Shown here piece by piece: positions 1 to 8,331 of a stretch of 64,000 nt of DNA. The DNA is from Bradyrhizobium sp. MOS002 (GTDB lineage: Bacteria; Pseudomonadota; Alphaproteobacteria; Rhizobiales; Xanthobacteraceae). Position 1 is the stretch's first letter; each line of letters starts with the position of its first letter. Location of the stretch: the NCBI RefSeq assembly GCF_003020115.1, contig NZ_PYFX01000002.1, positions 372,001 to 436,000 on the forward strand, written 5' to 3'. The translations under genes and the position numbers were made by a program. Below the pieces are notes generated by a model. That model made no database searches. It was given only the letters and a program-made list of their open reading frames with translations, and was not told the DNA's origin.

Positions 1-75
1 TGGCCTTATGCTTCCGGTGGCGGGGGGCTCGCGGATGTGATCGCTGCGGTCGCCCTGAAATTCGTAAACGTCTGA
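1..75 (+). CDS. 3' end of an unidentified protein (partial)
   Basis: An open frame enters from the left edge and stops with TGA at 73-75. It would encode a tail ending in LADVIAAVALKFVNV. Only about 24 codons are visible, so no family can be named, and chance openness in GC-rich DNA cannot be excluded. The 250 bases after it up to the next gene show no other convincing gene. Confidence 0.3.
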   Translation, partial: WPYASGGGGLADVIAAVALKFVNV

Positions 76-326
76 AAAAAGAACGATATTCTCTATCGGC
101 AATGATAGCGCGCAGGCTGCGGAATGCAAATTCCGAGCCGAAGGTAACCTTACTCAACTCGGCCGCGGCGATTGGTCATCCTATCACCAGTTAGCCACAG
201 TTGGCGATTTTCCGGTTCCCCCCGGCTGCATTCCGTCGCGGGAGGTGTCATAAATCGCAAGTCCCGGCGATTTGACCGGTCCAGGAAGAGGTTGCGCTGA
301 ACGCTCCAATTCTTCCTGTCACGTCA

Positions 327-743
327 ATGAGGGCGTCAGCCTTGTCGTTTCCACCCCTGTCATCGGCGGCTCCGGTCGAAGCGCTCATTGGTTGGATGTT
401 GCTGCTCACCTTCAAGCACATCATCGCCGATTTCGTTCTCCAGACCGCCTGGATGGCGCACGGCAAGGACCAGAAGCACGGCTGGGCCCTGCCGCTCCTG
501 GTGCACTGCCTGGTTCACCTTGCGGTCGCGCTGCCGCTGATCCTGATCGTGGCGCCGAAATTCTGGTTTGTGGCGTTGATCGACTTCGCGATCCACATCA
601 CGATCGACCGCGCCAAGGGCCTCGTTTCGGCCAATTTCGGTGTCGATCTCACGCATCCCTGGTTCTGGACCCTGATCGGTGTCGACCAGGCCCTGCACCA
701 TCTGACCGGCTTCGGCCTCTCCATCTTCATGGCGGCGAACTGA
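327..743 (+). CDS. DUF3307 family small membrane protein
   Basis: This 138-residue protein has three to four hydrophobic segments (roughly residues 19-40, 54-76, 79-95 and 108-135). It carries the HxxxDFxLQ pattern at H31, D35 and Q39 and later HITID and HH pairs, which fit the DUF3307 family of small integral membrane proteins of unknown function. No clear ribosome binding site precedes the ATG, and a start a few codons further in is possible. It stands alone, with repeat DNA downstream. Confidence 0.75.
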   Translation: MRASALSFPPLSSAAPVEALIGWMLLLTFKHIIADFVLQTAWMAHGKDQKHGWALPLLVHCLVHLAVALPLILIVAPKFWFVALIDFAIHITIDRAKGLVSANFGVDLTHPWFWTLIGVDQALHHLTGFGLSIFMAAN

Positions 744-777
744 CCGCTGGCGCGCGTCTGGAGTGGCCGGCGGCCTG

Positions 778-887
778 CATGGTTCGAGACGGAGCTTCGC
801 GCCTCCTCACCAGGAGGGGGGGGAATCTTTCAGCAGAAATGGACCTCATCCTGAGGGCCCGCCATAGGCGGGCGTCTCGAAGGATGG
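778..887. repeat. Two short palindromic intergenic repeat elements
   Basis: Positions 778-817 and 843-887 each contain a 'tcgagac' or 'gtctcgaa' core beside 'ctcctcacc' or 'ctcatcctgag', in opposite orientation. They look like two copies of a short repeat common in rhizobial intergenic DNA. They fill most of the gap between the DUF3307 gene and the next gene. Confidence 0.5.
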
Positions 888-965
888 CCCCGGTCGACTG
901 TCCGCCTAGCCCATTGATTCGCGGCCCACGCGCAACGACCCCCGGGTGACTACCGGGCAGCGTGG

Positions 966-980
966 TTAACCTTTCATTAG
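966..980 (+). promoter_or_regulatory. Possible CtrA-like box
   Basis: TTAA at 966-969 and TTAG at 977-980 are separated by seven bases, one mismatch from the TTAA-N7-TTAA consensus of the alphaproteobacterial cell-cycle regulator CtrA. The site lies about 40 bases before the gene at 1020. A match this short can arise by chance. Confidence 0.25.
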
Positions 981-1019
981 AGAATTGCACTGCATCTTCC
1001 CACACGAGGGAGAACTGCA

Positions 1020-1418
1020 ATGTTTTCAAGCCGCGATACCTTTGAAGGCGATTCCTGCCCGGTCCGCGACGAACTCCTTGGCGAGATGTACCGCGCCAGC
1101 GAGAGTGGCCTGCCGAGGCTGGTTGAAAGTGTTTCCCCTGACGCGCGCGCCAGGCTGGCGCTGTTCTGCTATCGCCGCAGCCATCTGCACTCGCTGGCGG
1201 TCGCGATCGCAGGCAGCTGTAACGAGCGCGACCTGATCGAGAACGGCGGCCGTGTCGGTTCGACGCTCTACGCGCTTGCGCGCGAAGGCGCGGCGAAATC
1301 CTCGCCATCGCTGTCCGGTGGCCGCAAGCCGATCACGCTGTCGACCAAGCCGCTCTCGGTGCTCGCACCACTGGACGACGAGATCGACGACGACATCAGC
1401 GAAGCCGTCCCGGCCTAA
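1020..1418 (+). CDS. Hypothetical protein, 132 aa
   Basis: I do not recognise a family. The protein is 132 residues, soluble, without a signal peptide. A folded part (about 1-85) contains RARLALFCYRRSHLHSLAVA, and a low-complexity acidic tail ends in DDEIDDDISEAVPA. An AGGGAGA ribosome binding site lies about 6 bases before the ATG, and the gene ends in a perfect hairpin overlapping its stop codon, so it is probably a genuine monocistronic gene. Its length and layout resemble conserved hypothetical proteins of Bradyrhizobiaceae. Confidence 0.65.
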   Translation: MFSSRDTFEGDSCPVRDELLGEMYRASESGLPRLVESVSPDARARLALFCYRRSHLHSLAVAIAGSCNERDLIENGGRVGSTLYALAREGAAKSSPSLSGGRKPITLSTKPLSVLAPLDDEIDDDISEAVPA

Positions 1419-1440
1419 AGCGCGATCGATCGCGCTTTAG
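1415..1440. terminator. Perfect palindrome, bidirectional terminator candidate
   Basis: A 26-base perfect palindrome (CTAAAGCGCGATC and its complement) starts one base before the TAA stop of the upstream gene. It lies between convergent genes (1020-1418 plus, 1492-1821 minus), and both arms end in CTTTAG, so it may terminate both transcripts. Confidence 0.6.
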
Positions 1441-1491
1441 CTCTCTATTGGCGAATGATCTCGGCGGAAACCCGCCGCACATTTTTTCGGA

Positions 1492-1821
1492 TCATACGCC
1501 GGCCGCGTCTATCACCGGCAGCCCGAATTTCCGTCGCGCCATTGCGCATTCGGCATCGCCCGGCATGCACGTACGGCACACCTCCGGCCGCACTGCGTAG
1601 ATGCCGCACGCGGTCGCTTGTCCGATCTCTCCCTGCAACGCCGAACAGCGATCGCCTTCGCAGCGCATGCCGGATTGACGGTCGTTGACGAGCGCCTCGG
1701 GAATCGCGGCGAGCTCCTCGTCGCTCTCGATCGAGAAGCGCGGCCAGTTCGCCGAATAGCCGCAGCAGGCGCCACAACTCTGGCAACAGCTCGACAGGTC
1801 GATGGGGGCGTTCTGGTCCAT
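1492..1821 (-). CDS. YkgJ family cysteine-cluster protein
   Basis: This 109-residue protein has an N-terminal CCxxCGxCC cluster (Cys12, 13, 16, 19, 20) followed by CEGDRC and ACGIYAVRPEVCRTC. That is the pattern of the YkgJ/UPF0153 zinc- or iron-chelating family, whose biochemical role is not established. The start MDQNAPIDLSSCC was chosen because it places the first cluster near the N terminus, as in the family. The gene lies 13 bases after the WYL regulator on the same strand, so the two are probably cotranscribed. Confidence 0.8.
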   Translation of the reverse strand: MDQNAPIDLSSCCQSCGACCGYSANWPRFSIESDEELAAIPEALVNDRQSGMRCEGDRCSALQGEIGQATACGIYAVRPEVCRTCMPGDAECAMARRKFGLPVIDAAGV

Positions 1822-1834
1822 CGTCACGTGTCCT

Positions 1835-2533
1835 TCACGTATCCTTGGGCGGGCCCCAGACCAGGCTCTGCCGCCATTTCGCGCGCAGCACGTCGCGCCT
1901 TTCAGGATATCTTTCGTCGGGATAGCTCGCATCCACGACGCGGTCGGTGCGGAAGCTGCGGAAATCGCCGCGCAGCTCGCACCAGGCCGCGAGCAGGCGC
2001 ACGGCTTCGAGATAGCCGATCGAAATCGGCCAGATCATGCGCTCGCTGGCGCGGCCCTGCTCGTCGCGATAGCGCAGCATGATCTTCTTGCCTTCGTGGA
2101 TCTGGGTGCGGGTGCGCGCCATGTCCAGGCGGTCCGGCTCCCTGTTCCAGCTCGGCCGGGCCCGGCTTGCCGGCTCCAGCACGAAGGGGCGCAGGCGCTC
2201 GGGGACAGTGTCGGCGATCTTGGCCATCAAGTCTTCAGCCGCGCGTGCCAGCGCGGGATCGGCATGGCCGGCGACCCATTGCGCGCCCAGCACCGCCGCC
2301 TCGATCTCGTCGGGTGTCAGCATCAAAGGCGGCAGGTCAAAACCCTTCTCCAGGATGTAGCCCATGCCGGCTTCACCGCGGATGGGCACGCGCTGGCCGA
2401 TCAACGTGGCGATGTCGCGATAGATCGTGCGCTTCGAGGTCTCGAGCTCGGCCGCGATGGCGTCCGCCGTCAGCGGCTTACGCGTGCGCCTCAGCACCTG
2501 GATGATTTGAAACAGCCGGTCGGCGCGTCTCAT
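1835..2533 (-). CDS. YafY-type HTH/WYL-domain transcriptional regulator
   Basis: The 232-residue protein begins with a winged HTH (RRADRLFQIIQVLRR, then TADAIAAELETSKRTIYRDI) and continues into a WYL-type ligand-binding domain (about 130-205) containing MLRYRDEQGRASERMIWPI and a YLEAVRLLAAWCELR stretch. This is the YafY architecture of single-domain WYL regulators. It is transcribed away from a small gene and a glutathione transferase. Two palindromes with a shared half-site (2577-2600 and 2916-2943) are plausible binding sites, which suggests it controls its own promoter and the GST. Confidence 0.9.
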   Translation of the reverse strand: MRRADRLFQIIQVLRRTRKPLTADAIAAELETSKRTIYRDIATLIGQRVPIRGEAGMGYILEKGFDLPPLMLTPDEIEAAVLGAQWVAGHADPALARAAEDLMAKIADTVPERLRPFVLEPASRARPSWNREPDRLDMARTRTQIHEGKKIMLRYRDEQGRASERMIWPISIGYLEAVRLLAAWCELRGDFRSFRTDRVVDASYPDERYPERRDVLRAKWRQSLVWGPPKDT

Positions 2534-2576
2534 GACGGGTCTCTTGTCGGTGGTCTTTTCACAAGGCGGCGCGTGG

Positions 2577-2600
2577 CTGCTGACAGGATGTTGGCAGCAG
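2577..2600. promoter_or_regulatory. Imperfect palindrome upstream of the WYL regulator
   Basis: CTGCTGACA (2577-2585) and TGGCAGCAG (2592-2600) form an inverted repeat with one mismatch across a 6-base spacer. It lies between the divergent WYL regulator (start 2533) and the gene at 2647. The right half is identical to the arm of the palindrome at 2916-2943. Confidence 0.5.
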
Positions 2601-2646
2601 GGGAGTTCTATACCGGGTCAACACGTCGACTGAAGAGGATTTGTCC

Positions 2647-2952
2647 ATGATCATTCCAACCCATTTCGGCCCGGCCGCCGCGCTGTGGCGGACCCAGCCT
2701 TTACAGGTCCAGCCTTTGCGAGTCCCGGCTTTGCAGGTCCGAGCTTGGTACGCATGGGCGTTCGGCCGCCTCGTATCCCTTGATCTCATGGTCGTCGACC
2801 TCCGCCTTGCGCTCGCGACCATGGTGGCTCGCTTCCTGGTCCAGGCCGCGGACGCGCTGGTCCGTCATGTCATGGGCCGCGCCTGGCGAGGGGCCCGTTT
2901 CGCAGAAGATATCACGGCTGCTGCCACCATGGTGGCAGCAGCCCGCGGTTAA
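2647..2952 (+). CDS. Hypothetical protein, about 101 aa
   Basis: A frame with an ATG at 2647 and a good purine-rich ribosome binding site (GAAGAGGA, about 7 bases upstream) encodes about 101 residues. The N-terminal third has a short repetitive stretch (LQVQPLRVPALQV), and an amphipathic Arg/Ala-rich helix-like part follows. No family is recognised. The last codons are encoded by a perfect 28-base palindrome that looks like an operator for the next gene, so it could be a non-coding leader rather than a real gene. Confidence 0.35.
   Translation: MIIPTHFGPAAALWRTQPLQVQPLRVPALQVRAWYAWAFGRLVSLDLMVVDLRLALATMVARFLVQAADALVRHVMGRAWRGARFAEDITAAATMVAAARG
2916..2943. promoter_or_regulatory. Perfect 28-bp palindrome before the GST gene
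   Basis: A perfect palindrome with arms GGCTGCTGCCACCA and its complement is centred between 2929 and 2930, about 50 bases before the GST start. Its TGGCAGCAG half-site also occurs at 2592-2600. It is a likely operator of the divergent WYL regulator. Confidence 0.5.
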
Positions 2953-2990
2953 ATTCCCTCAACTCTTTCGGTGGTTTCAGGAGAGCCTTC

Positions 2991-3719
2991 ATGATCACGC
3001 TTTACGGCTTTGGCACCGGCTTCGGCCTGCCGGAAATCAGCCCCTTCGTCACCAAGACGGAGGTGCAGCTCAAGATGGCGGGATTGCCCTACCGGAAGGA
3101 GCGGGCGATGCCGCCCGCCTCTCCCAAGGGGCAGCTGCCTTTCATCGACGATGGCGGCGAGGCGGTGGCCGATTCCACCTTCATCCGCGCCCATATCGAG
3201 CGCCGCTACGGCTTCGATTTCGACGCCGGCCTGTCGCTTGCCGAGCGCGCACAGGCCTGGGCATTCGAGCGCATGATCGAGCATCACGTTTATTTTGCGC
3301 TGGTCGGGGCGCGCTGGGTCGATCCGGTCAACTTCGCCAAGGGACCTGCGCATTTCTTCGACGGCGCGCCGGAGCACAATCGCGAGAAGTTGCGCGAGGA
3401 TGCGCAATTCCGTGTTGCCGAGAACTACCTGCTCTCCGGATTAGGCCGCCACGCGCCGGATGACGACGTCGATCTCGCCGTGCGCTCGCTGTTTGCGCTC
3501 TCGGTGCAGCTCGGCGACAAGTCCTATCTGATGGGCAACAAGCCCTGCGGCGTCGATGCTACCGCGTTCGGTGCACTCGCCGGGATCCTGACGCCGTTCT
3601 TCGAATCGGCACTGCGCCGGCGCGCCGAAGGATTTCCAAACCTCACCGCTTATGTCGACCGGATGATGGACAGTTACTATCCGGAGTTCGCCTGGACCTC
3701 GCTGCGGCAGGCGGCTTGA
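2991..3719 (+). CDS. Glutathione S-transferase family protein
   Basis: The 242-residue protein has an N-terminal thioredoxin-like domain (MITLYGFG, then PFVTKTEVQLKMAGLPY and KGQLPFIDDGGEAVADSTFI, with the usual cis-Pro and Asp-Ser pair) and an all-helical C-terminal domain ending in AYVDRMMDSYYPE. The layout resembles the metaxin/Fax-like GST branch. A CAGGAGAG ribosome binding site precedes the ATG. The substrate is unknown. Its position beside a WYL regulator suggests induction by a toxic or electrophilic compound, which is inference. Confidence 0.85.
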   Translation: MITLYGFGTGFGLPEISPFVTKTEVQLKMAGLPYRKERAMPPASPKGQLPFIDDGGEAVADSTFIRAHIERRYGFDFDAGLSLAERAQAWAFERMIEHHVYFALVGARWVDPVNFAKGPAHFFDGAPEHNREKLREDAQFRVAENYLLSGLGRHAPDDDVDLAVRSLFALSVQLGDKSYLMGNKPCGVDATAFGALAGILTPFFESALRRRAEGFPNLTAYVDRMMDSYYPEFAWTSLRQAA

Positions 3720-3746
3720 CGACAGCGCGTCCGCAGACTCGGTGCA

Positions 3747-3893
3747 CCTCTCCCGCTTGCGGGAGAGGTCGACACGCTCGCAGAGCGTGGCGGGTGAGGG
3801 TTATCTCCTCTGGGGGCTTTGCCCGTAGACCTCAGACAATCCCAATGCGGAGGCACCCTCACCCCAACCCTCTCCCGCAAGCGGGGGAGGGGG
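3747..3893. repeat. Palindromic intergenic repeat pair
   Basis: CCTCTCCCGC (3747-3756) and its complement (3759-3768) form a hairpin. A related inverted copy (ccctctcccgcaagcggggg) lies at 3869-3888. The unit recurs at 12346, 17302 and, in diverged form, 36249. Confidence 0.7.
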
Positions 3894-3934
3894 CGCAGCG
3901 ACACCGGAGGTGCGGCTCGCTCTTACAGCCAAAA

Positions 3935-3961
3935 CAAAAAAGCCGGCCCATCGGGCCGGCT
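3935..3961 (-). terminator. Rho-independent terminator for the operon ending at 3989
   Basis: The stem AGCCGGCCC (3941-3949) and GGGCCGGCT (3953-3961) closes a 3-base loop. On the minus strand a run of six T (3940-3935) follows it. It lies 28 bases beyond the stop codon of the ABC binding protein. Confidence 0.8.
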
Positions 3962-3988
3962 CTCGTCGTCTCAATCCTGCCGCTGCGT

Positions 3989-5140
3989 CTATTTCACCAG
4001 CATGTACTTGCCGTTCTTCACCGTGAGCAGGATGCGCGAGCGCTCGTCGAGGCCGTAGCGGTCCTTTTCGGTGAAATTGTAGACGCCCTGGCTAGCCGCG
4101 AGCTCCTTCTCCGACAGCAGCGCCTGGCGGATCGCCTCGCGGAATTCCGGCGTACCGGGCTTCGCCGTCTTGAGTGCCGCCGGGATGATACGCTTGAGAA
4201 TCTCGAACGCATCGTAAGAGTGACCGGCGAACTGGCTGCGGCTGTTCGGGCCGTACTTGGCTTCATAGGCCGAGTTGAGCGCGAGGCCCGGCTTCTTGGT
4301 GGCGGCTTCGTCCGGCTGGTCCTCGGGATCCATGACGGGACCAGAGGCCATCAGCACGCCTTCCGCCGCTTTGCCGGCGATGCGGATGAAGTCCATGCTG
4401 GCGGCGCCATGGGTCTGGTAGATCAGGCCCTGATAGCCGCGCTCGCGCAGCTCGGTCTGCGGCAGCGCGGCCGCGGTGCCGGAAGCGCCGACCAGAATGG
4501 CGTCGGGATTCGCAGCCACGAGCTTCAGCACCTGTCCGGTCACCGACGTGTCGGGGCGAGCGAAGCGCTCTTCGTCGGCGATGGTTATGCCCATCGGCAC
4601 GCCCTGCGCCTTCAAATCGTTGAACCAGAGGTCGCCGTAGGAGTCGGAATAGCCGATATAGCCGACGGTCTTCACGCCCTTGGCCTTCATGTGATCGTAC
4701 AGCACCTTGCCCACGATCGGGATCGGCTGCGGCATCGCCACCGACCACTTCATGCGCTCCGGCGTGATCGGGAACGGCGCCAGGCCGAAATGCGGAATGC
4801 CGGCTTCGTTGGCGACGTTGGACACCGCGATGGTCGGCGGCGTCAGCGCCGAGCCCATGATGATATCGGCCTTGGATTCGGTCACGAAGCGGCGGGCGTT
4901 TGTGGTCGCGGTGGTGGGATCGCCGCCGTCGTCGAGCACGATCACCTTCAGCGGCACGCCGCCGATCTCCTTCGGCACGAACTCCAGCGCATTGCGCTCG
5001 GGAATGCCCAGCGCTGCGCCCGGGCCGGTCGTGGTGGTGGTGATGCCGATGGTGACCTCGGCGGTCTGGGCCAGCGCCGGCAGAGCCGGCAGCGCAAGCG
5101 CGGCTGCGGTGACGGCGGCGGTCAGGTAAAAGCGTTTCAT
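3989..5140 (-). CDS. ABC transporter periplasmic binding protein (Liv/HAAT type, aromatic-acid candidate)
   Basis: A 383-residue protein with a signal peptide cleaved after ALPALPALA, then a type-I periplasmic binding fold (Peripla_BP_6): VTIGITTTTTGPGAALG at the start and GHSYDAFEILKRII near the end. A GGGAGGA ribosome binding site lies just before the ATG. It is the last gene of the minus-strand operon that starts at 9137. The Liv permease/ATPase set at 17467-21012 has no binding protein of its own, so this is probably its partner. In R. palustris, similar proteins next to couAB bind phenylpropanoids. The ligand here is inferred from context only. Confidence 0.88.
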   Translation of the reverse strand: MKRFYLTAAVTAAALALPALPALAQTAEVTIGITTTTTGPGAALGIPERNALEFVPKEIGGVPLKVIVLDDGGDPTTATTNARRFVTESKADIIMGSALTPPTIAVSNVANEAGIPHFGLAPFPITPERMKWSVAMPQPIPIVGKVLYDHMKAKGVKTVGYIGYSDSYGDLWFNDLKAQGVPMGITIADEERFARPDTSVTGQVLKLVAANPDAILVGASGTAAALPQTELRERGYQGLIYQTHGAASMDFIRIAGKAAEGVLMASGPVMDPEDQPDEAATKKPGLALNSAYEAKYGPNSRSQFAGHSYDAFEILKRIIPAALKTAKPGTPEFREAIRQALLSEKELAASQGVYNFTEKDRYGLDERSRILLTVKNGKYMLVK

Positions 5141-5218
5141 CTATTCCTCCCTTTATGTGTTTCTTTGAAAGCAGAAATCGGGGGGTAATTCAGCCCCCTC
5201 TTTTGGTGATGTGGCGAT

Positions 5219-5650
5219 TTAGCTCCGGGCCTCGCTCCCCGTGAATTTGGCTACCATTTCCGCAGGAAACGGTGCCGATTTCAGTTTGTCGGGGTTAACG
5301 GGGTCGCGGCCGACCAGGACACGGGTCTCGAAACCCTCGATCGCCAGCGCCTCGCCCTTGTAGACGCTGTGCTTCACCTCGAAGCTCGAGCGCTTGATGC
5401 TCTCGACCTTCGTTTCGATGGTGATCCAGTCGCCATAAGTCGAGGGAATGTAGAACTTGGCGCGCGTGTCGACCATGGGAATGCCGACCAGGCCGTATTT
5501 GCGCACCAGGTCCTGTTTGGAGAAGCCGGCGACTTCGAACAGGGTCGAGGTCGAATCGTCGAACATCGCGAAATAGCGCGGATAATAGACGATGTTGGCG
5601 GGGTCGCAGTCACCCCACTGGATCTGGACGTCGCGCCGGTTCACGAACAT
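5219..5650 (-). CDS. 4-hydroxybenzoyl-CoA thioesterase family protein
   Basis: A 143-residue single hotdog-fold domain. The N-terminal WGDCDPANIVYYPRYFAMFD places Asp16 where the catalytic Asp17 of Pseudomonas 4-hydroxybenzoyl-CoA thioesterase lies. The length is typical. The family hydrolyses aryl- or acyl-CoA esters in the cytoplasm. In this operon it could release 4-hydroxybenzoate or a related acid from its CoA ester, or rescue CoA from stalled intermediates. It begins 10 bases after the SDR gene ends, so the two are cotranscribed. Confidence 0.88.
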   Translation of the reverse strand: MFVNRRDVQIQWGDCDPANIVYYPRYFAMFDDSTSTLFEVAGFSKQDLVRKYGLVGIPMVDTRAKFYIPSTYGDWITIETKVESIKRSSFEVKHSVYKGEALAIEGFETRVLVGRDPVNPDKLKSAPFPAEMVAKFTGSEARS

Positions 5651-5660
5651 GTGTCGCGCC

Positions 5661-6422
5661 CTATTTCGGTGCCATGCGCAGCGAGCCGTCGAGGCGCACC
5701 ACTTCGCCGTTCAGGTACGAATTCTCGACCATGTGCAGGGCGAGCGCCGCGAACTCGTCGGCGTGGCCGAGCCGGCGCGGGAACGGGATCGCGGCGGCGA
5801 GCGAGTCCTGGGCTTCCTGCGGCAGGTTGGCGAGCAGCGGTGTGAGGAACAGGCCGGGCGCAATCGTCAGCACGCGGACGCCGAACTGCGCCAACTCGCG
5901 CGCGATAGGCAGCGTCATGCCGACGATGCCGCCCTTCGAGGCCGAATAGGCCGATTGCCCGATCTGGCCGTCGTAAGCGGCAACGGAAGCCGTGTTGATG
6001 ATGACGCCGCGCTCGCCGCTCGCCTGCGGCTCGAGCTTGGACATCTCGGTTGCGGCGAGGCGCAGCATGTTGAAGGTGCCGATCAGGTTGACCTTGATGA
6101 CCTTCTCGAAATCGGCAAGCGCCATCGGGCCGTCGCGGCCGACGACGCGCTTGGCAACGCCGATGCCGGCGCAATTGACCAGCACGCGCGCGGGGCCATG
6201 GGTCTTGGTCGCCTGCGCGATCGCAGCTTCCGCGGAGGCGGCATCGGAGACGTCGCAAGTCACGGCCACGCCCTTGATCTCGGCGGCGACAGTCTCGGCG
6301 AGCTTGGCATTGAGATCTAACACCGCGACCTTGGCGCCCTGCGCCGCCAGCTTTCGCGCGGTCGCCGCGCCCAGTCCCGATGCGCCGCCGGTGACGATGG
6401 CTGCCTGATCCTTCAACAACAT
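5661..6422 (-). CDS. Short-chain dehydrogenase (3-hydroxyacyl-CoA dehydrogenase type 2-like)
   Basis: The 253-residue SDR has the TGGASGLG cofactor motif (residues 11-18), an NCAG strand, and the catalytic triad Ser146, Tyr159 and Lys163 in YSASK. Asp36 after the second strand favours NAD. The sequence resembles the type-2 3-hydroxyacyl-CoA dehydrogenase branch. With a ligase, a crotonase and a thioesterase in the same operon it may oxidise a 3-hydroxy-phenylpropanoyl-CoA, which would allow a beta-oxidative side-chain route besides the aldehyde-forming one. Confidence 0.88.
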   Translation of the reverse strand: MLLKDQAAIVTGGASGLGAATARKLAAQGAKVAVLDLNAKLAETVAAEIKGVAVTCDVSDAASAEAAIAQATKTHGPARVLVNCAGIGVAKRVVGRDGPMALADFEKVIKVNLIGTFNMLRLAATEMSKLEPQASGERGVIINTASVAAYDGQIGQSAYSASKGGIVGMTLPIARELAQFGVRVLTIAPGLFLTPLLANLPQEAQDSLAAAIPFPRRLGHADEFAALALHMVENSYLNGEVVRLDGSLRMAPK

Positions 6423-6447
6423 GGCGTTCTCCTGGTGCGTTGGTTTC

Positions 6448-8331
6448 TTAGCCGACCGATATCACACGGTCCGATGGATTGGCGGCGTAGAGCTCCTCGA
6501 TCAGAAGGCTGCGATGCTCGAGCACCGCGCGCTGGTTGATCGAGCCCTTGTCGGTGACCTCGCCCTTGTCGATCGAGAGCGGCGTGTCCATGAGGATCGC
6601 GCGCGTGATCCGCGTCGAGGACCCGGTGGCCGCGCCGAGAAAGCGGGTCAGTCGTTCGCGAAATGCCTCGCGCACCAGCCGGTCGCGGGTCGCGACAACG
6701 AGATCGTCGGTCGGCAGCGTCGGGTTGATCAGCCGGCAGCCGTCGAGATCGAGCACGACCAGCGCTGAGACCTCGTCACGGTTGATGCCGGCGATGACGA
6801 CGTCGCGTACCAGCGGTGCGCAGGCCGCAACGAAGCGCGCGCGCAACGGGCCGACGCTGACCCATGTGCCGCTGCCGAGCTTGAAATCCTCACCGATGCG
6901 GCCGTCGAAATCGAAGCCGGCGTTGAAATCATCGGGATCGACGGGCTTGAGGGCATCGCCGAGCTTGTAGAAGCCTTCTTCGTCGAACGATTTTGCGGTG
7001 ATGTCGGGCTGGCGCCAGTAGCCGGGCATCACGTTCGGCCCCTTGCAGCGAACTTCCATCTTGCCGTTGTTCGGCACCAGCTTGGCATCGTTGCCAGATA
7101 CGGGAAGCCCGACATGGCCGGAGCGGCTGGTGCGCGGGTTGACCGACATGAAGAACGGCGCGGTCTCGGTCGCACCCAAGCCGGTCAGCATCGGGACGCG
7201 GTAGCCTTTTTCCTTCACCGCGAGCTCGTCGAGGCTGTTCCAGACGAACGGCGACAGGGCCGCGCCCGAGAAGAACATCGCGTGCAGCCGGTCGAAGAAT
7301 TTTGCGCGCAGGCCCTGGTCGTCGCGCAGATAAGGCAGCAGCGATTCGTAGCCCTTGGGCACGTTGAAATAGACCGTCGGCGAAATCTCCTGGAGATTGC
7401 GCACGGTTTCCTCGATGCCTCCAGGCACCGGCTTGCCGGCATCGAGATACATCGAGCCGCCATTGTAGAGCGTCAGCCCGATATTGTGGTTGCCGCCAAA
7501 AGTGTGATTCCAGGGCAGCCAGTCGATGATGACGGGCGGCTCGTCCTTGAGGAAGGCGAGCGTCTCGCGCAGCATTACCTGGTTGGCGCAGATCATGCGT
7601 TGGGTGTTGATGACCGCCTTGGGATTGCCGGTCGAGCCCGAGGTCAGCAGGAATTTCGCGATGGTGTCGGGGCCGATCTTGCCGTGGACCTCGTCCAGAT
7701 CCCCGCGGATCGGCGTCGCCATGAGGTCGGCGAGCGAGGTGACGTCGCGGCCCGGCACGTGGCCGTAGGAGGCGGCGATCTCGGTGCCGAGCGAGACGTT
7801 GGCCGCGAGCGCGGCGGCGAACTTGTCGGCGTCCTCGGCGAAGACGAGGCCGGGCGTCAGCAGCTGCATCAGGTAGGACAGCTTGCCGTAATCCTTCGAC
7901 ACCAGCGAATAGGCCGGCGACACCGGGCAGAACGGAATGCCGGCATAATACGCGCCGAACGCCAGCAATGCGTGGTCGATCGAATTGCCGGAGAGGATGA
8001 CGACCGGCCGCTCCGCCGACAACCCGCGCGCAATGAGCCCTGAGGCGATGTGCCGGCTCGCGGCGAGCAACTCGGCATAGCTGATCTTGCGCCAGAAGCG
8101 GCTGCCTTCGCGCTCGGCCATGAAGACGCGATCGGGCGTCGCGCTCGCCCAGTGATGCAGGCGGTCGGTGATGCGGGCCGGATAGTCGCCGAGCGGATGT
8201 TTGGGCCGCAGGTAAATCGTGCCGTCGTCGCGCCGCTCGATATTCACGACGGGGTCGCCGAACGAAATGGGCCGCAGCGGGGAAGTGCTCGCGCCGCGCT
8301 CCATGCTGGAAGAGGACGGCTGCGCGCTCAT
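6448..8331 (-). CDS. fcs: Feruloyl-CoA synthase / hydroxycinnamate-CoA ligase
   Basis: A 627-residue AMP-forming acyl-CoA ligase. The start MSAQPSS at 8331 gives an ATGA overlap with the upstream crotonase stop, the usual sign of translational coupling. The adenylation P-loop [11 protein letters not shown] lies near residues 229-238, YWRQPDI and KLGDALKP follow, and the C-terminal lysine region is [13 protein letters not shown]. Length and motifs ([15 protein letters not shown]) match feruloyl-CoA synthases. It should activate ferulate, p-coumarate or related acids with ATP and CoA. It is equivalent in position and pairing to couB of R. palustris. The exact substrate is inferred. Confidence 0.88.
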   Translation of the reverse strand: MSAQPSSSSMERGASTSPLRPISFGDPVVNIERRDDGTIYLRPKHPLGDYPARITDRLHHWASATPDRVFMAEREGSRFWRKISYAELLAASRHIASGLIARGLSAERPVVILSGNSIDHALLAFGAYYAGIPFCPVSPAYSLVSKDYGKLSYLMQLLTPGLVFAEDADKFAAALAANVSLGTEIAASYGHVPGRDVTSLADLMATPIRGDLDEVHGKIGPDTIAKFLLTSGSTGNPKAVINTQRMICANQVMLRETLAFLKDEPPVIIDWLPWNHTFGGNHNIGLTLYNGGSMYLDAGKPVPGGIEETVRNLQEISPTVYFNVPKGYESLLPYLRDDQGLRAKFFDRLHAMFFSGAALSPFVWNSLDELAVKEKGYRVPMLTGLGATETAPFFMSVNPRTSRSGHVGLPVSGNDAKLVPNNGKMEVRCKGPNVMPGYWRQPDITAKSFDEEGFYKLGDALKPVDPDDFNAGFDFDGRIGEDFKLGSGTWVSVGPLRARFVAACAPLVRDVVIAGINRDEVSALVVLDLDGCRLINPTLPTDDLVVATRDRLVREAFRERLTRFLGAATGSSTRITRAILMDTPLSIDKGEVTDKGSINQRAVLEHRSLLIEELYAANPSDRVISVG

